DNA from: Dromiciops gliroides
Lineage: Eukaryota > Chordata > Mammalia > Microbiotheria > Microbiotheriidae
DNA length: 64,000 bases
Assembly (NCBI RefSeq): GCF_019393635.1
Contig: NC_057867.1
Coordinates: 1,444,527 to 1,508,526 of the forward strand
Direction: 5' to 3'
The position numbers and the translations under genes were made by a program. This document shows positions 1 to 12,608 of this stretch, piece after piece. The first letter of the stretch is position 1, and every line of letters starts with the position of its first letter. The notes beneath the pieces are model-generated. The model saw only the letters and a program-made list of their open reading frames with translations. It had not been told where the DNA came from and did no database searches.

Positions 1-578
1 GCCCCATGCCAGACCCAAACTTGCCTAGAAGGCCCTTGACTGCTCCCCACTGACCCTCCAGAGCTCTGAGAGCAGGAGGGAAAGAAAGACTTGGCCTCTT
101 TGGAAACAGTCCCAGAATATCTACCTTTGTGGGCATACTGCTAAAAATGTGGCTCCCCCTACACAGGTTGGCAGCAGGCCAATCCCCCTGCACCTGTTCT
201 GAGACCCAAGTTACAGGGGCAACGGAAGTTGCTGTGGTTTCTGTTGTCAAGAAGTCCATTGCTGAGTGAAACCTGCTGCTTAAGGCTACAGTGCAGTCAT
301 GAGGGATGGCCTCACATCATGCAGTCGGGGCAGGTGAGCTGGCACCCAAGGGAGATACATGAGGCAGTGTGTGCCAGGCCATCGCCTGATGGGACAGCTC
401 AGGACCCTGAGCCCAAGGGCCCCAGGAAGAGCAGTGTCCCCCAAGCTGCCAGCCATCGCTGAGCGGAAATCCTTGTGGGGAGGGGACCCGCCTTCCTCAT
501 CGGCACCAGCTCCAACTGCTGACTGACTGCCACCAGCAGGGGGGTAGGGACAGGAGCCCCAAGAGTGGCAGTACCTCC
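1..578. other. No recognised feature
   Basis: GC-moderate sequence with short chance open frames only. No exon pattern, promoter signature or repeat family was recognised here. Confidence 0.4.
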
Positions 579-755
579 CAGAGTTGTCAAACTTATGGCC
601 TGCAGGCCAAATATGGAAAACTTCCATGTGAGGCCAGAAGCCATTAAAATGCAAAATAAAGGAAATATGATATGACACAGATAGTGTTGATCTGGTGTTT
701 TCTGTGTCAATATGCAGTCTTTCGGGATCTGTTTCTTTTTAGTTTGACACCACTG
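579..755. mobile_element. hAT-like non-autonomous DNA transposon relic
   Basis: The ends form an imperfect inverted repeat: cagagttgtcaaact on the left, and agtttgacaccactg on the right, which reads cagtggtgtcaaact on the other strand. Just inside is the tatggcctgcaggcc motif common in mammalian hAT/Charlie-type MITEs. The element is about 177 bp with no coding capacity. An 8-bp target duplication could not be seen, so the family assignment is by termini only. Confidence 0.5.
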
Positions 756-779
756 CCCTAGACCAGCAGCCTTTCCAGT

Positions 780-1015
780 CTTTGCTAGCAGATTGCTTTC
801 TCGATCATCTCTCCTTACCAACTTGTTTCTTCCCAGTGCCTTCCAACATGCTCATGTTATCTCCCCCCTCCTCAAAGAATCTACACTGGATCCTCTCACA
901 CCCTCGTGCTATTGTCCTGTATCTCTTTTCTCTTTCTCACTCCAATTCCATGAAGAAATTATTCATTCTTGCTGTCTCTGCTTCCTCTCCTCTCATTTTT
1001 CAATCATTTGCCACA
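780..1015 (+). mobile_element. Possible CR1/L2-clade LINE relic
   Basis: The plus-strand reading contains a decayed block (HEEIIHSCCLCFLSSHFS) resembling part of the CR1/L2 reverse transcriptase ORF. It is too decayed to name a family. Confidence 0.3.
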
Positions 1016-2276
1016 TGACTTCTGATATTGTCATTCAACCAAAACCATGGGTTCCCAAGCTACCGATGGACTTTTAAAATATTTTATTTTGTTTTTAATT
1101 CCAAATTTTTTTCTTCCCCTCCCCCTTACCCACAGATTGAGAAGGCAATCAAAATAAAAACCTTTACAGATATGTATAGACATGCAAAGCAAATTTTCTA
1201 TAAAGAAAAAAGAAAGAAGAAAATATATTTCAATCTGCCCTCTGAGTTCATCAGTTCTATTTCTGGAGGTGGATAGCATGTTTTGTCATGAATCCTTTGA
1301 AATTGTGGTGGATCGTTGTGTTGATCACAGTTCCTAAGTCTTTCAAAGTTTATTATTTTTATAATCTTACTGCCATTTGTACAAATCGTTCTCCTGTTTC
1401 TGCTTACTTCACTTTGCATCAGTTTATCTGTCTTCCCAGTTCTTTCTTAAAGCATCCTGTTTGTCATTTCTTAGAGCCTAGTAGCATTCCATCACAATCA
1501 TATGCCATAACTTGTCCAACCATTCCCTAGGGGATGGGCTTGGTTTCCAATTCTTTGCCACCACAAAAGAGCTGCTATCAACATTTTTGTACATATGGGT
1601 CCTTTTCCTCTTTGATTTCTTTGGGAAACAGACCTACTACCATTATTGCTAGATCAAAGGGTATGAACGGTTTAATAGCTTTTTGGGCATGGTTCCAAAT
1701 TGCTTTTCAAAATGGTTGGACTAGTTCACAGCTCTACCAATAGTGCATTAGTGTATCTGTTTTCCCAAAGCCCCTTCAGCATTTGTCATTTTCTTCTTTT
1801 GTCATAGTCAGTCTAAGTGTGACTAGAGGTGGTACTTCAGAATTGTTTCCATTGGCATTTCCCTAATTATTAGTGATTTCAAACATTTTTTTTCATATGG
1901 CTATTGATAGCTTTAATTTCTTCCTCTGAAAACTGCCTGCTGGAATCCTTTGACCATTTATCAATTGGGGAATGCCGCTAATTCTTGTAAATTTGACTCA
2001 GTTCCTTTTATATTTGAGAAATGAGACCGTTATCAGAGAAATCTGCTGCAAAGATCGCCCCCCAGCTTTCTGCTTTTCTTTTAATTTTAGGTGTGTTGGT
2101 TTGGTGTTAAAACCTTTTAAATTTTATCTAATCAAAATAATCCATTTTACTTCTTGTGAACCTCTCTGTTTCTTGTTTGGTCATACATTCTACCCTTATC
2201 CATAGATCTGACAGATAATTTCTTCCGTGATCCATTGATTTGCTTATATCATGCTTTCTGTTTAAAACACATACTC

Positions 2277-2430
2277 AGGGGGCAGCTGGTGTCACAGTGG
2301 ATAAAGCACCAACCCTGGATTCAGGAGGACCTGAGTTCAAATCCAGCCTCAGACACTTGACACTTACTAGCTGTGTGACCCTGGGCAAGTCACTTAATCC
2401 TCATTGCCCTGCAAAAAACCCCCAAAACAA
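2277..2430 (+). mobile_element. WSINE (marsupial tRNA-headed CORE-SINE)
   Basis: Head gggggcagctggtgtcacag, body with cctgagttcaaatccagcc and gtgtgaccctgggcaagtc, and an A-rich tail with caaaaaacccccaaaac. It is inserted in the minus-strand L1. Confidence 0.9.
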
Positions 2431-2529
2431 TCCAACATGTAGTCATTTGGAGCATAGCTTGGTGTATCTTATAGACTGTTAGTCTATGCCTAGTTTCTGT
2501 CAGACTACTTTCCTGTTTACCTAACAGTT

Positions 2530-2795
2530 TCACATGCTAATATTAATAGCTAACATGTATATAATACTTACTATGTGCCAGATGCTTTACAATTATTATC
2601 TTATTCGGTCTTCACAACAAACCTGGAGAGGTATATTGTTATGATCCTTGTTTAATAGATAAGGAAACTGAGGCAGAGGTGAAGTGACTTGCCCAGGGTT
2701 ACACAGTAAGTGTTCTGAGGCTAGATTTGAACTCAGCTCTTCCTGACTCCAGGTCTCACCCTTGATCCATTGTATTGCTACCTACCTGCCCCTAA
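2530..2795 (+). mobile_element. MIR-type SINE
   Basis: Shows cttactatgtgccagatgct, ggaaactgaggcagaggtga, and cttgcccagggttacacag in the usual MIR order. It is diverged, older than the WSINE copies, and lies inside the L1 fragment. Confidence 0.75.
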
Positions 2796-3069
2796 GATAG
2801 AAAATACTTACCAGTTTCAGGAAAGCATCATTTATTCCTGTGCTTTTTAGTGTTTATTTTTTACATGAATGGGCAATGTACTTTGTCAAAAGTTTTTTTG
2901 GGTATCTATTAAAACAGTTATGTGATTTTTGTTGTTTTTATTATCAGTATGGTCAATTATGCTTAAATTTTTCTAATATTGAAGTGGCCCTGCATTCCTG
3001 GCATAAATCCAGCTTGATCTTTGTGATATATTCTGGCAAAGTATTTTTATCTTTTGCCTTTTTTTTTTT

Positions 3070-3570
3070 TTGTATCTTCAGCATTTAGCACGGTGCCTGG
3101 TTCACAGTAAGTGCTATAAAAGCTTGTTGACTTGCCTTGCCTTGACTGCTGCTAAAGTGATTTTCCTTGGGTATAAACCCCGGTCTTCTTGACTGGAATC
3201 CAACACTAACCACTGAACCACCTTGCTGCCCCCTGTCATTTCCCTATTCAATTAACCCCAGTGACTCCCTATTGCATGTAGGATAAAATGGAAACTCCTC
3301 TGCTTAGCTCTCAAAGCCCTTCCCAACCTGGCCCCACCCTCCCTTTCCAACCTCCCCTCCTGTACACTGTACCTGCTCTCTCTGAGCCGTACATAGCTGC
3401 CATCTCCCATCTCCATGTCTTTGCAGTGGCTCTCCTCCCTGCCTAGCATGCCAACCCTCCTCCCCTCCTGTTCTGGAACCCCTCTCTTCCTTAAGATGCA
3501 GCTCAGGCATCTGCAGGAAGCCTTTCCTGATCTCCCTAGCTGCCTGTGCCTTACCTTCCTCCCAGACTGC
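3070..3570 (+). mobile_element. Old CR1/L2-like LINE 3' pieces
   Basis: At 3075-3150 there is a typical L2/CR1 3' end (agcacggtgcctggttcaca, then agtgctataaaagcttgttg). From 3240 there is a second block (gactccctattgcatgtagg, aaagcccttcccaacctggc) matching a widespread decayed mammalian LINE fragment that I assign only to the CR1/L2 clade. A short SINE-head remnant (accaccttgctgcccc) separates them. The block ends just downstream of the olfactory receptor stop. Confidence 0.5.
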
Positions 3571-3581
3571 CCCCGATTGAA

Positions 3582-4532
3582 CTACTTTGTTTTTCGTCGC
3601 TGGGTATTTCCTCGGATGAGCCTGGCCAGAGCTACCTGCATATCATGGTTCCTTAGGCTGTAGATGAAGGGGTTCACTGTGGGTGTGATAACCGTGTACA
3701 TGACAATGGCCACTGTGTCCCCTGCCACAGCTGAGCCAGGGTCTGTGGGGCACAGATATGCCCGAATCACTGTCCCAAAGAACAGGAAGACCACGGTGAG
3801 GTGGGAGCCACAGGTGGAGAAGGCCTTGCGCCTCCCCTGGGCAGATGGGGTCCTGAAGATGGCCAGGGCAATGTGGGCATAAGAGACCAGAATGAGGGTA
3901 AAGGGGACAAGGATGACAGCCCCCCCCAGGGTGAGCAGCACCAACACATTAGCCTGTGTGTTGGAGCATGCCACCTGCATCAGTGGCCCCAGGTCACAGA
4001 AAAAGCCTGGGACGGTTTTGGCCGTGCAGAAGGAGACCTGAGCCATGAGCAGAGTGTGGGTGAGGGCCACCAGACTGGTCAGTACCCAGCAGAGGGCCAC
4101 CAGGAAGGCACATTGCGTGGGGCCCAGGGCTGTAGCATAGTGCAGTGGGTGGCAGATGGCCACATGACGATCATAGGCCATCACGGCCAAGAGGGAGATG
4201 TCTAGGTCACCAAAGGTCAGGAAGAAGTAGAGCTGCGTCATACAGCTGGGGTAAGAGATGCTTCTGTCATGAGTTCCGATGCTCACCAGTAGATTGGGCA
4301 CTGTCGTGGAGACAAAGCAGGCATCAGCTAGAGAGAGATGGGCGAGGAAGAAATACATGGGTTTGTGCAGATGGGCATCCAGCAGAATGGCCATGGAGAT
4401 GAGCAAGTTCCCGATCAAAGCGACCAGATAAAGCCAGAAGAAGAGGGCAAACAAGATCCATCGATGGGCTGATTGCTCTGAAAGTCCCTGGAGGATGAAC
4501 TCAAAGCGGTGGCTTTGGTTGCCTTCATCCAT
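3582..4532 (-). CDS. Olfactory receptor, class II, family 1-like
   Basis: A single uninterrupted 316-residue frame of normal OR length, so this looks like an intact odorant-sensing GPCR acting through Golf in the sensory cilia. Visible hallmarks: an N-terminal glycosylation site N5-Q-S; TM2 motif KPMYFFLAHLSLADACF; an end-of-TM3 motif MAYDRHVAICHPLHY; extracellular-loop cysteines (SYPSC; FFCDLGPLMQVAC); TM6 KAFSTCGSHL; and TM7 PTVNPFIYSLRN followed by a short basic tail. The start chosen is the first Met, which gives a normal-length N-terminus. The protein is most like family 1 ORs by motif, but no subfamily can be named. One oddity is DRH where most ORs have DRY. No second OR lies in the window. 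The upstream non-coding exon usual for ORs was not located. Confidence 0.93.
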   Translation of the reverse strand: MDEGNQSHRFEFILQGLSEQSAHRWILFALFFWLYLVALIGNLLISMAILLDAHLHKPMYFFLAHLSLADACFVSTTVPNLLVSIGTHDRSISYPSCMTQLYFFLTFGDLDISLLAVMAYDRHVAICHPLHYATALGPTQCAFLVALCWVLTSLVALTHTLLMAQVSFCTAKTVPGFFCDLGPLMQVACSNTQANVLVLLTLGGAVILVPFTLILVSYAHIALAIFRTPSAQGRRKAFSTCGSHLTVVFLFFGTVIRAYLCPTDPGSAVAGDTVAIVMYTVITPTVNPFIYSLRNHDMQVALARLIRGNTQRRKTK

Positions 4533-4689
4533 AAGTTTGGTAGGAAATTCATGGAATCATTAACTAGTTGAGATCATTGAATCCAATCCCCTTTACGGTG
4601 AATGAATTTCCTTCCTGAATGAGAGACAATTGAGAGCAATTTTGAAAGGCATTAACCCCTAAGTAAAATTTGGTGCTTTCCCTTACTGA

Positions 4690-4828
4690 GCTGTGATAGC
4701 TTAGAGACTTACAGAGTGTTAGAGCTGGTAGGTACCTTAAACACCAGGAAGCCCAACTCACTCATTTAATGCAAGGGGAAACAGAGGGCCTGAGAGGAGA
4801 AGGAATTTGTCTGAGATCACATGTGCAT
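4690..4828 (+). mobile_element. Old SINE relic (MIR-related)
   Basis: agagtgttagagctggtagg then accttaa, gaaacagagggcctgagagg and ctgagatcacatg follow the order of a diverged mammalian MIR-related SINE. Its 3' end runs into the CA repeat. Confidence 0.5.
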
Positions 4829-4830
4829 GT

Positions 4831-4831
<1 letters not shown>

Positions 4832-4869
<38 letters not shown>
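4832..4869 (+). repeat. (CA)n microsatellite
   Basis: About 19 uninterrupted CA units directly after a SINE tail, a common birthplace for microsatellites. Confidence 0.95.
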
Positions 4870-4873
<4 letters not shown>

Positions 4874-5109
4874 TACACACAGAGTCTTTATCCGTCTCCA
4901 TCTGTCTTTTAATACTCAAATCAGGTGCTACCACCTTCAGGAAGTATTCTCCACCTCTTCGTTCTAGTCCTTCCCTACTCTACCTCCCTACCCCCACCAA
5001 TTTGTTGCACATCTTCCATCACTTTTCACATTTTTTTCTAACTGGATGGATGGATGCATAGATGAATGGAGGCGTAGTTGGATAGATGAATAAACAAATC
5101 ACCAGAGAT

Positions 5110-5290
5110 GCTTGAGGCAGCCAGGCAGGTCACTAGATGGAATAATCTTGGCTTGGAGTCAGACCTGGGTTCAAATTCTGCCACAGATAACACTTCATTT
5201 CTCTCAGCCTGTTTCCTCAGGTTGTTGTGAGGCTCCAAAGAGATCATATTTGGAAAGGGCTTTGCAGACCCTACAGTGACAGTGACAACA
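5110..5290 (+). mobile_element. MIR SINE
   Basis: Contains gcttggagtcagacctgggt followed by tcaaattctgcc, ctcagcctgtttcctcagg, and the gttgttgtgaggctccaaag 3' block of MIR. Confidence 0.65.
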
Positions 5291-5559
5291 AGGAGTAGCC
5301 AGTTTCTCCCTGCTCTCTTTCCCTTTCACTCTTTCTGCCTCTTGGTCCGGCTCCTCTCTGGCCCTGAGCCAAATCCCTCTGAGGCTTGGTCTGGGCTCCG
5401 GCCTACCTGAGATCCTGTGGAAAGACGCCAGGGCAGAGGAAAAGGGGAGTGTTGTGTTACTAATTGAGTTAAACAACTGAGTGAGCAGGACCCTTCCCCA
5501 CTCCCTAGTAAAGCTTTTTTCCTACAAGACTGATTCAAACCTCTTCACCCCCAGAACAC

Positions 5560-7030
5560 CCACATGCAAAATGAAGGTGTTAGACTGAACCCCAGCCTGG
5601 AAGTCAAGCAGGCTTGAATTTGAAATCTTATCTCTGTCCTTAACTTGCTGTGTGACCCTGGGCATATACCTTCCTCTGTCTGAGCCTGAGGAGGTAGTGA
5701 GCTCCCTGTCAGTGGCGTGCCAGGTGAAGGTTGAATGGTCAGTCATGTGTTTGAGATGTTGTAGAGAGGATCCCTCCTCCCCTTAGGCTAAGCTTATTAA
5801 TGCCCTTTGGGACCCCCTTCAGCTCTGAGGACCATGAATCCGGGAAAAGGGAAGGCATGTTCTCAGACCTCCTGGAGTGCTGGGCTCTGGCCCCCTCAGC
5901 GCCCCAGGAACTGAGGGAATGATCGGGGGAATGTGCAGAGAGCACTTTCCCATGCAGGAAGCCAAGGGAGCCAGTGCTCAAATGTATGCACACACAGACC
6001 CATCTGGGTGAAAAGATTGAGGCCTCCAGAGGTAAAGTGACTTCCCCAAGGTCAAACAGCTAGTGAGATGCTTTCCACCTTCTAAGAGCACCAGAAGCTT
6101 CAGTGGCTCCCCCCAAATCTGGCTCCCCAGAGTTGGCATTTATCTCCAGCTGCCATGCGTGTGGGGAAGTCCAGGTGCCCAGGGTGGGAGAGAGTGAGGT
6201 CCCCACCCCTGGAAGTGTTCAAAAGAGGCAGCATGTGGTGGAAAATGCCTTAGACTTTGAACTGGGAGACCTGATTTCCAGGTCTGACTCCCCGTAACTT
6301 GCTTTGTAACCTTGGACAAATTCTCTTCCCTCTCTGGGCCTTAGCTTCAGCACATCTACCATGAGGGGGCCTGCTGGGGTGGGTCCAGGCAGCTCCTCCA
6401 GTTCCGAGAGGCTGCTCCCTAAGGAAGGAGAACCCCATACCCGCTTGGGATTCCTGCCTGCCCACGGAGGAGGCTTGGACCATCTTTAATCCAACAAGTC
6501 TTGACTTGGGGCCCCTTTGGACTCCGAGATGCTGAGAAAAAGCCCTGAGCTTTGAGTCAGAGGCCCTGGGTTTGAAGCTGACCTGTGTGACCTTGAACAA
6601 TTTGCTTCAGTGTGGTTCTGTCAAATGAATGGGCCCTCCAGGAGGGTTGCTAGGAAAACTGCATTCTGGGACTGTTGGCTCCATCTTCTAGCCTAGAACG
6701 TGGTGGATGCCTAGCACCTCCGGGTCTCCCTCTCCCCCCTCGGGCTCTGGGACCTGGCATCCAGCACCAGCCACTGACCTTTGTTTACTCCATTGCTCAG
6801 TTCTTGCAGTCTCTCGCTGGCTGCCCTAGCTTGTCTTCTTAGCCACGTTGAATGGCAGAGCTACGAGGATGCTTGGTTATCTGACAGGCAGCCGCCAGTG
6901 GGGGAGGGGGGCAGAGAGGAGGAAGAGTCCTAGGTTTGGAGGCTGAGGGTATGGCTTTTAGGCCTTACTCTGCTACTCATCCTCCCTCTGCGCATCAGTT
7001 TCCTCCCTTGAACTGAATTCAAGGGCTAGC
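5560..7030 (+). repeat. Cluster of decayed MIR pieces in otherwise unrecognised DNA
   Basis: MIR-like blocks are seen near 5590-5690, 6010-6060, 6235-6350, 6545-6625 and 6950-7015. Each keeps part of the tRNA-derived B-box or the tgtgaccttgg / cctcagtttcct segments. The DNA between them holds no recognised gene. Confidence 0.5.
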
Positions 7031-8099
7031 TCTAACCCTCCCTGGATGAAACCTCTCAGTGCCTCCCTCTATAACTCTAAGAGTAGAAGTTATAGAGAAT
7101 CAGGGGGCCAGTCTACATTGGCAAGTCCAAAAGAGCCCAGACCTGGGCACCTGGAGCTGCCCTGCACTCTCTGCCTTTCAAGGAGCTAAGGCACCAGGAG
7201 GAATGGCTTAGGGACCATCTTGAGAGCCAGTGAGGGGAAGGGACTAGGGGCCATGAGGTTCTCGGCTACATTGCCCATGAGGCCAAGGGGCCACCCTGCC
7301 AGGTGAATGCCAGAGACCCTGCTTTGTACTTCTGGCTATCCTGTGACGACCCAAGTCCCACCCTGGTGATGCAGGAGGACACATGGGCAACCCTCAGCTC
7401 TGCTGCTCCCTCTCCCTCTCTCTTTCCCTTCCTTTCCTCTGGATCAGAACTTGAATCTCAAATGAAGCATCAGCACAAGGCATGTTCCTTTTTTCTCTTC
7501 CTCTGAGTGAATCCCCAGTGAGGAGCTGGCCAGGGACCTCTTGCCTTGCCAGCCCTCTACCCAGACCCAATTACTGGTCTTGCATGAGCCAGCCTCTTTG
7601 GTCTGGGGAGCTCATTAATGGTCCCCGGTTGTGTGTGCGAGCTGAGCCTCGGAGAGGAGCCAACAGGGCTTCCTGGTTCCCTCTGGATGTTTCACGATGG
7701 CATCAATCTGTGGCCAGTGGTTGGTTTGGGCACTTTCCCTGCTGACACAGGTCTAAAGTCCCGATGACCTAGTCTTTGTCTTCCTGGGCTCCTGCTCTGC
7801 TTGCTTATCCCAGGGCAGAGGTCTGGGAGGGCCAACTGAGCTCTGTTGGGAGAGACTCCTTGCGGATGCAGGAAGGAATGCAGAGCCCGGGAAGGGAATG
7901 AGTAAGAGGGAGGTAAGGAATTAGGAAGTCATGATGTTCCCTGAGGCTGCTGAGTAAATTTTGCTCCTTTCCTCATCGTTGTAAAACAGTGGATGGATGA
8001 TTTCCGATGATTCTCCAGCTCTTGTATCAAATGAGACAGCAGATGACTTGTGGTGGCTGACGATGTCTGTTTTAGAGGGAAGAAGACCCCTTCATTTCT
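7031..8099. other. No recognised feature
   Basis: Unique-looking sequence without convincing coding, splice or repeat signatures. Short open frames here show no family motif. Confidence 0.35.
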
Positions 8100-8253
8100 T
8101 TTTTGTTTGTTTGTTTTGATGATGCAATTGGGGTTCAGTGACTTGTCCAGGGCCACACAGCTAGTAAGTGTCAAGGATCTGAGGCCGGATTTGAACTCAG
8201 GTCCTCCTGAATCCAGGGCCAGTGCTTTATCCACTGAACCACCTAGCTGCCCC
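8100..8253 (-). mobile_element. WSINE
   Basis: Reverse-oriented: T-rich tail tttgtttgtttgttttgatg, then cagtgacttgtccagggcca, ending acctagctgcccc. About 150 bp, full length. Confidence 0.9.
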
Positions 8254-8924
8254 TAGTTCCATCTTTTCTATCTTCTCAGCATCATTTGACAGATGAGAAA
8301 TTGGAGGTAAATTGCTAAGAAATAGCTAAGAAATGGTAGAGCTGGGGAGTCTTTGTCACTACATTCCAGCTACCACCCTTAGCCAGTGGAGACAAACTGT
8401 GAGACAAGAAGAGAAGGGGATTGGGGCACCAATCGCAACTAAGTAGGAATCCCCTCTCAGGAACATCCCCCCAACGTGGTCCTCCAGCCTCTCCTCTAAG
8501 ACTTCCAGTGATGGGGAAGTCACCACTTCCCAGAGCTTGGTGGCAGAAAAGAGCAGTCCAATCCACCGCTTCCACCTGTCGCTCCTAGTTCTGTTCTCTG
8601 GGGCCAGCCGTGAATAAATGACTGTGGGGTGGGGGCTCTTAACCCACTAACCTTTCTTCTAGTTTTTCTTAAAAATCCCGCTCAGTATCCTGAGCATCAT
8701 GGCTTCTGACTTTCTTTGAGAAGTTTCCTGTATCCTCAGCCAGGCAAAGATTTGGTGGCCATAGATTCCTGCCACTGTCAGCCAAAAATTAGAGTTTGAA
8801 GACAAGGGACAAAGCCAAAAATCCTACCTACACATTTGGGGCCATGTACCCAGAGATTCTCTCCTGAGCTACTTCCTCTATCAGTGACTTTGCCTCAGTT
8901 TTTCATCTGCTACCTTGGGTTAAC
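8254..8924. other. Unrecognised, possible ancient LINE relic
   Basis: 8450-8750 has the pattern of a decayed CR1-like repeat (cttccagtgatggggaagtc, gagcagtccaatccaccg, tctgttctctggggccagcc). Too diverged to place. No gene is seen. Confidence 0.3.
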
Positions 8925-9440
8925 AAAAACGAACGAATGAATGAATGAAGCGACAAATGAACAAATGGTTGAGTGACCAAATGAATGGATGAATGAATGA
9001 ACAAAGTCATGAATGGATGAGTGAATCAAGGAATTGACAAATAAAATAATAAATGAACAAATGAATGAACAGAGGCAATGTGCTGGTTTGGGAGTTAGCA
9101 AACAAAGGAGTGAATGAAGAAATGAGTGAATGAAGCAACGTGGCTCAAGCCCACATCTGCTTCCCACTGGGCAGGTTACTTCACCTCTCAGTAGTCTAGG
9201 CAACCCTCGAAGATGCTAAACTGTAGTACAGGTGTGGGCCTGCATTGGTAGTGAGGGTTTCCTCACCTGGTTGTTCCCCAAACCAGTAAAATCCCAGGTC
9301 CATCATCCATCCTTGTCCCTGTGAGTGACTGAATTAGTGTGCCAAGGAGTAGATGAATGAATGACCACAAAAGCAACCGACAAATAGGCAAACAAAGCAG
9401 CAATGGAATGAACAGTGAAATGAAGACGCCAATCAATAAG
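8925..9440 (+). repeat. Degenerate (GAAT/ACAAATGA)n repeat field
   Basis: About 220 bp of imperfect gaatgaatgaatga, acaaatgaac and gaatggatgag units (8925-9140), with weaker copies at 9345-9430. The decay suggests an old tetranucleotide array. Confidence 0.75.
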
Positions 9441-10375
9441 GGACAATAGTCAATGACTAGGGGACAGACTAGTTTCACTGAGGGGAAAACAAACTAGAAT
9501 TGCCACATTCATTCGCCAAAAGTGTTCACCCCTGCTGCGTGTGCCTGGCCCTTCATTACTGCCAACTGAGGGAACAGGTGAGGGCCTGGGCCTAGAGCCT
9601 CGGAGTCATTCCCCCTCCCCCCACTGCTGCCTCAGGGGGTCTTGAGGTGGGGGTGGGGGGGCTCTACAGAGGACCCAGCCAGGCCCAGCTTTCACTCCCA
9701 GCTGCCTTTGCCCTTCCTCCCTAGCCTCCCCCTTTGGGAAGAGGAAGGGGGCGCTTTGTGGGATGTATCCCCCCTCCCATCCCAGCCCTTTCCCGACCTC
9801 AGAAGGGGATTTAACGGGACAAAAGCCTGTCGGCTTCTGCGGGAACCTGAGCTCCGCCCGGGTTGGGTTCTTGGCCTCAGACCCCCGCCCCCTGCTGGGA
9901 GCAGTAAAGACAGAGTCACAGATACATCAAGTCTGAGCTCATGGCCCAGGACCTATCTCCAGGCCCACACCTGGACAAGGAGAGAGAGAAACAGAGAAAG
10001 AGAAAGATAGAATGGAGAAGCCGTTTCAGAGACGTTCAGAGACCCAGAAAGAACCCTAGAGAGAGAGGAGCAGAAAGCCAGAGTGAACAGGGAGACCAAA
10101 TTACACAACAGACAGTTTCCATAGGTTTGCCCCCTCCCAGCCCTGCCCTGCCCATCTCGGCCCCCAATCCTAGAGGAAGTTCAGGGATTGGCCATTGGCC
10201 CCGAGGGAGGGCAGGAGGAGGGAGGTTACTTTCCCCCCCTTCCACTCCACCCTCTCCCCTAAGCCCCAACCCTGGACTCAGACATTTGCAGGTGGACCTA
10301 GGGTCAGGACTGAGGCAGAGAGGTGGAAAGAGGAGACAGATCCAGAGAGAGATAGAGAGTTATAGGCACGCTCTT
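9441..10375. other. PROP1 upstream flank
   Basis: GC-rich but not CpG-dense. It includes an inverted CCAAT-like pair (attggccattggcc near 10188-10201) and a stretch of purine-rich agag sequence. No second gene is seen. It is the most likely place for proximal PROP1 control elements, but I cannot identify any with confidence. Confidence 0.35.
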
Positions 10376-10378
10376 GCG

Positions 10379-10429
<51 letters not shown>
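10376..10429 (+). repeat. (CA)n microsatellite with GCGCGC lead-in
   Basis: tgcgcgcgcacata runs into about 20 CA units. Alternating purine-pyrimidine throughout, 280 bp upstream of the PROP1 start. Confidence 0.95.
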
Positions 10430-10715
10430 CCAGAAAACAAAACTGTGAAGGGTTAGATAGTAGCACAGACACTGTGACAGAGAGCTGGAAAGAAAGCCAG
10501 AGACACAGAGATCCAGATCAACAGGCCCAGAAAGAGAGAGGACAGGGAGATAGGGGCAGAAACGGGAAAGTGGGAGGGAGGAAGAGCAGGAGCCTGGGAT
10601 CTCGGATCTGTCCTGGCCCCCAGGGATTGGGACAGGGCTCAGGGGAGGAAGAGAAGACCCTTTCTGTCTGTCTCCCCTTGCCCAGACCTCAGCCCCAGGA
10701 GCTTCGATGTCCACC

Positions 10716-12477
<1,762 letters not shown>

Positions 12478-12602
12478 CCCTGAGAGCCATTGAAGAAAAT
12501 GATAACCTGGAAATCCAGAAGGATATGGCTATGTGTAGTGGTGGTGGTGGCGGCCACTGTGGTGGTAAAATGAGAGAATGGGAGAGATAAGCAGACCTAG
12601 GA

Positions 12603-12608
12603 AATAAA
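12603..12608 (+). terminator. PROP1 polyadenylation signal
   Basis: AATAAA 126 bp after the stop codon, the first canonical signal downstream. Confidence 0.6.

Larger units (their letters stand above)
1066..3066 (-). mobile_element. L1 LINE fragment, 3' UTR plus ORF2
   Basis: Minus-strand L1, with its 3' UTR at the low-coordinate end. The antisense of 1450-2250 encodes the decayed C-terminal half of ORF2, and 2950-3060 matches the antisense of the reverse-transcriptase HDQAGFIPGMQG region. The element is split by a WSINE (2277-2430) and a MIR (2530-2795), so it predates both. The many stops show it is long dead. Confidence 0.75.

Noticed and set aside
2240-2482. Recurrent short proteins with [15 protein letters not shown] or [20 protein letters not shown]
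   Set aside because: These are translations of the WSINE in its two orientations, and they recur at each copy. They are not genes.
4829-4869. CRISPR-like regular repeat
   Set aside because: Simple CA microsatellite in a vertebrate genome. No array in the window has spacers.
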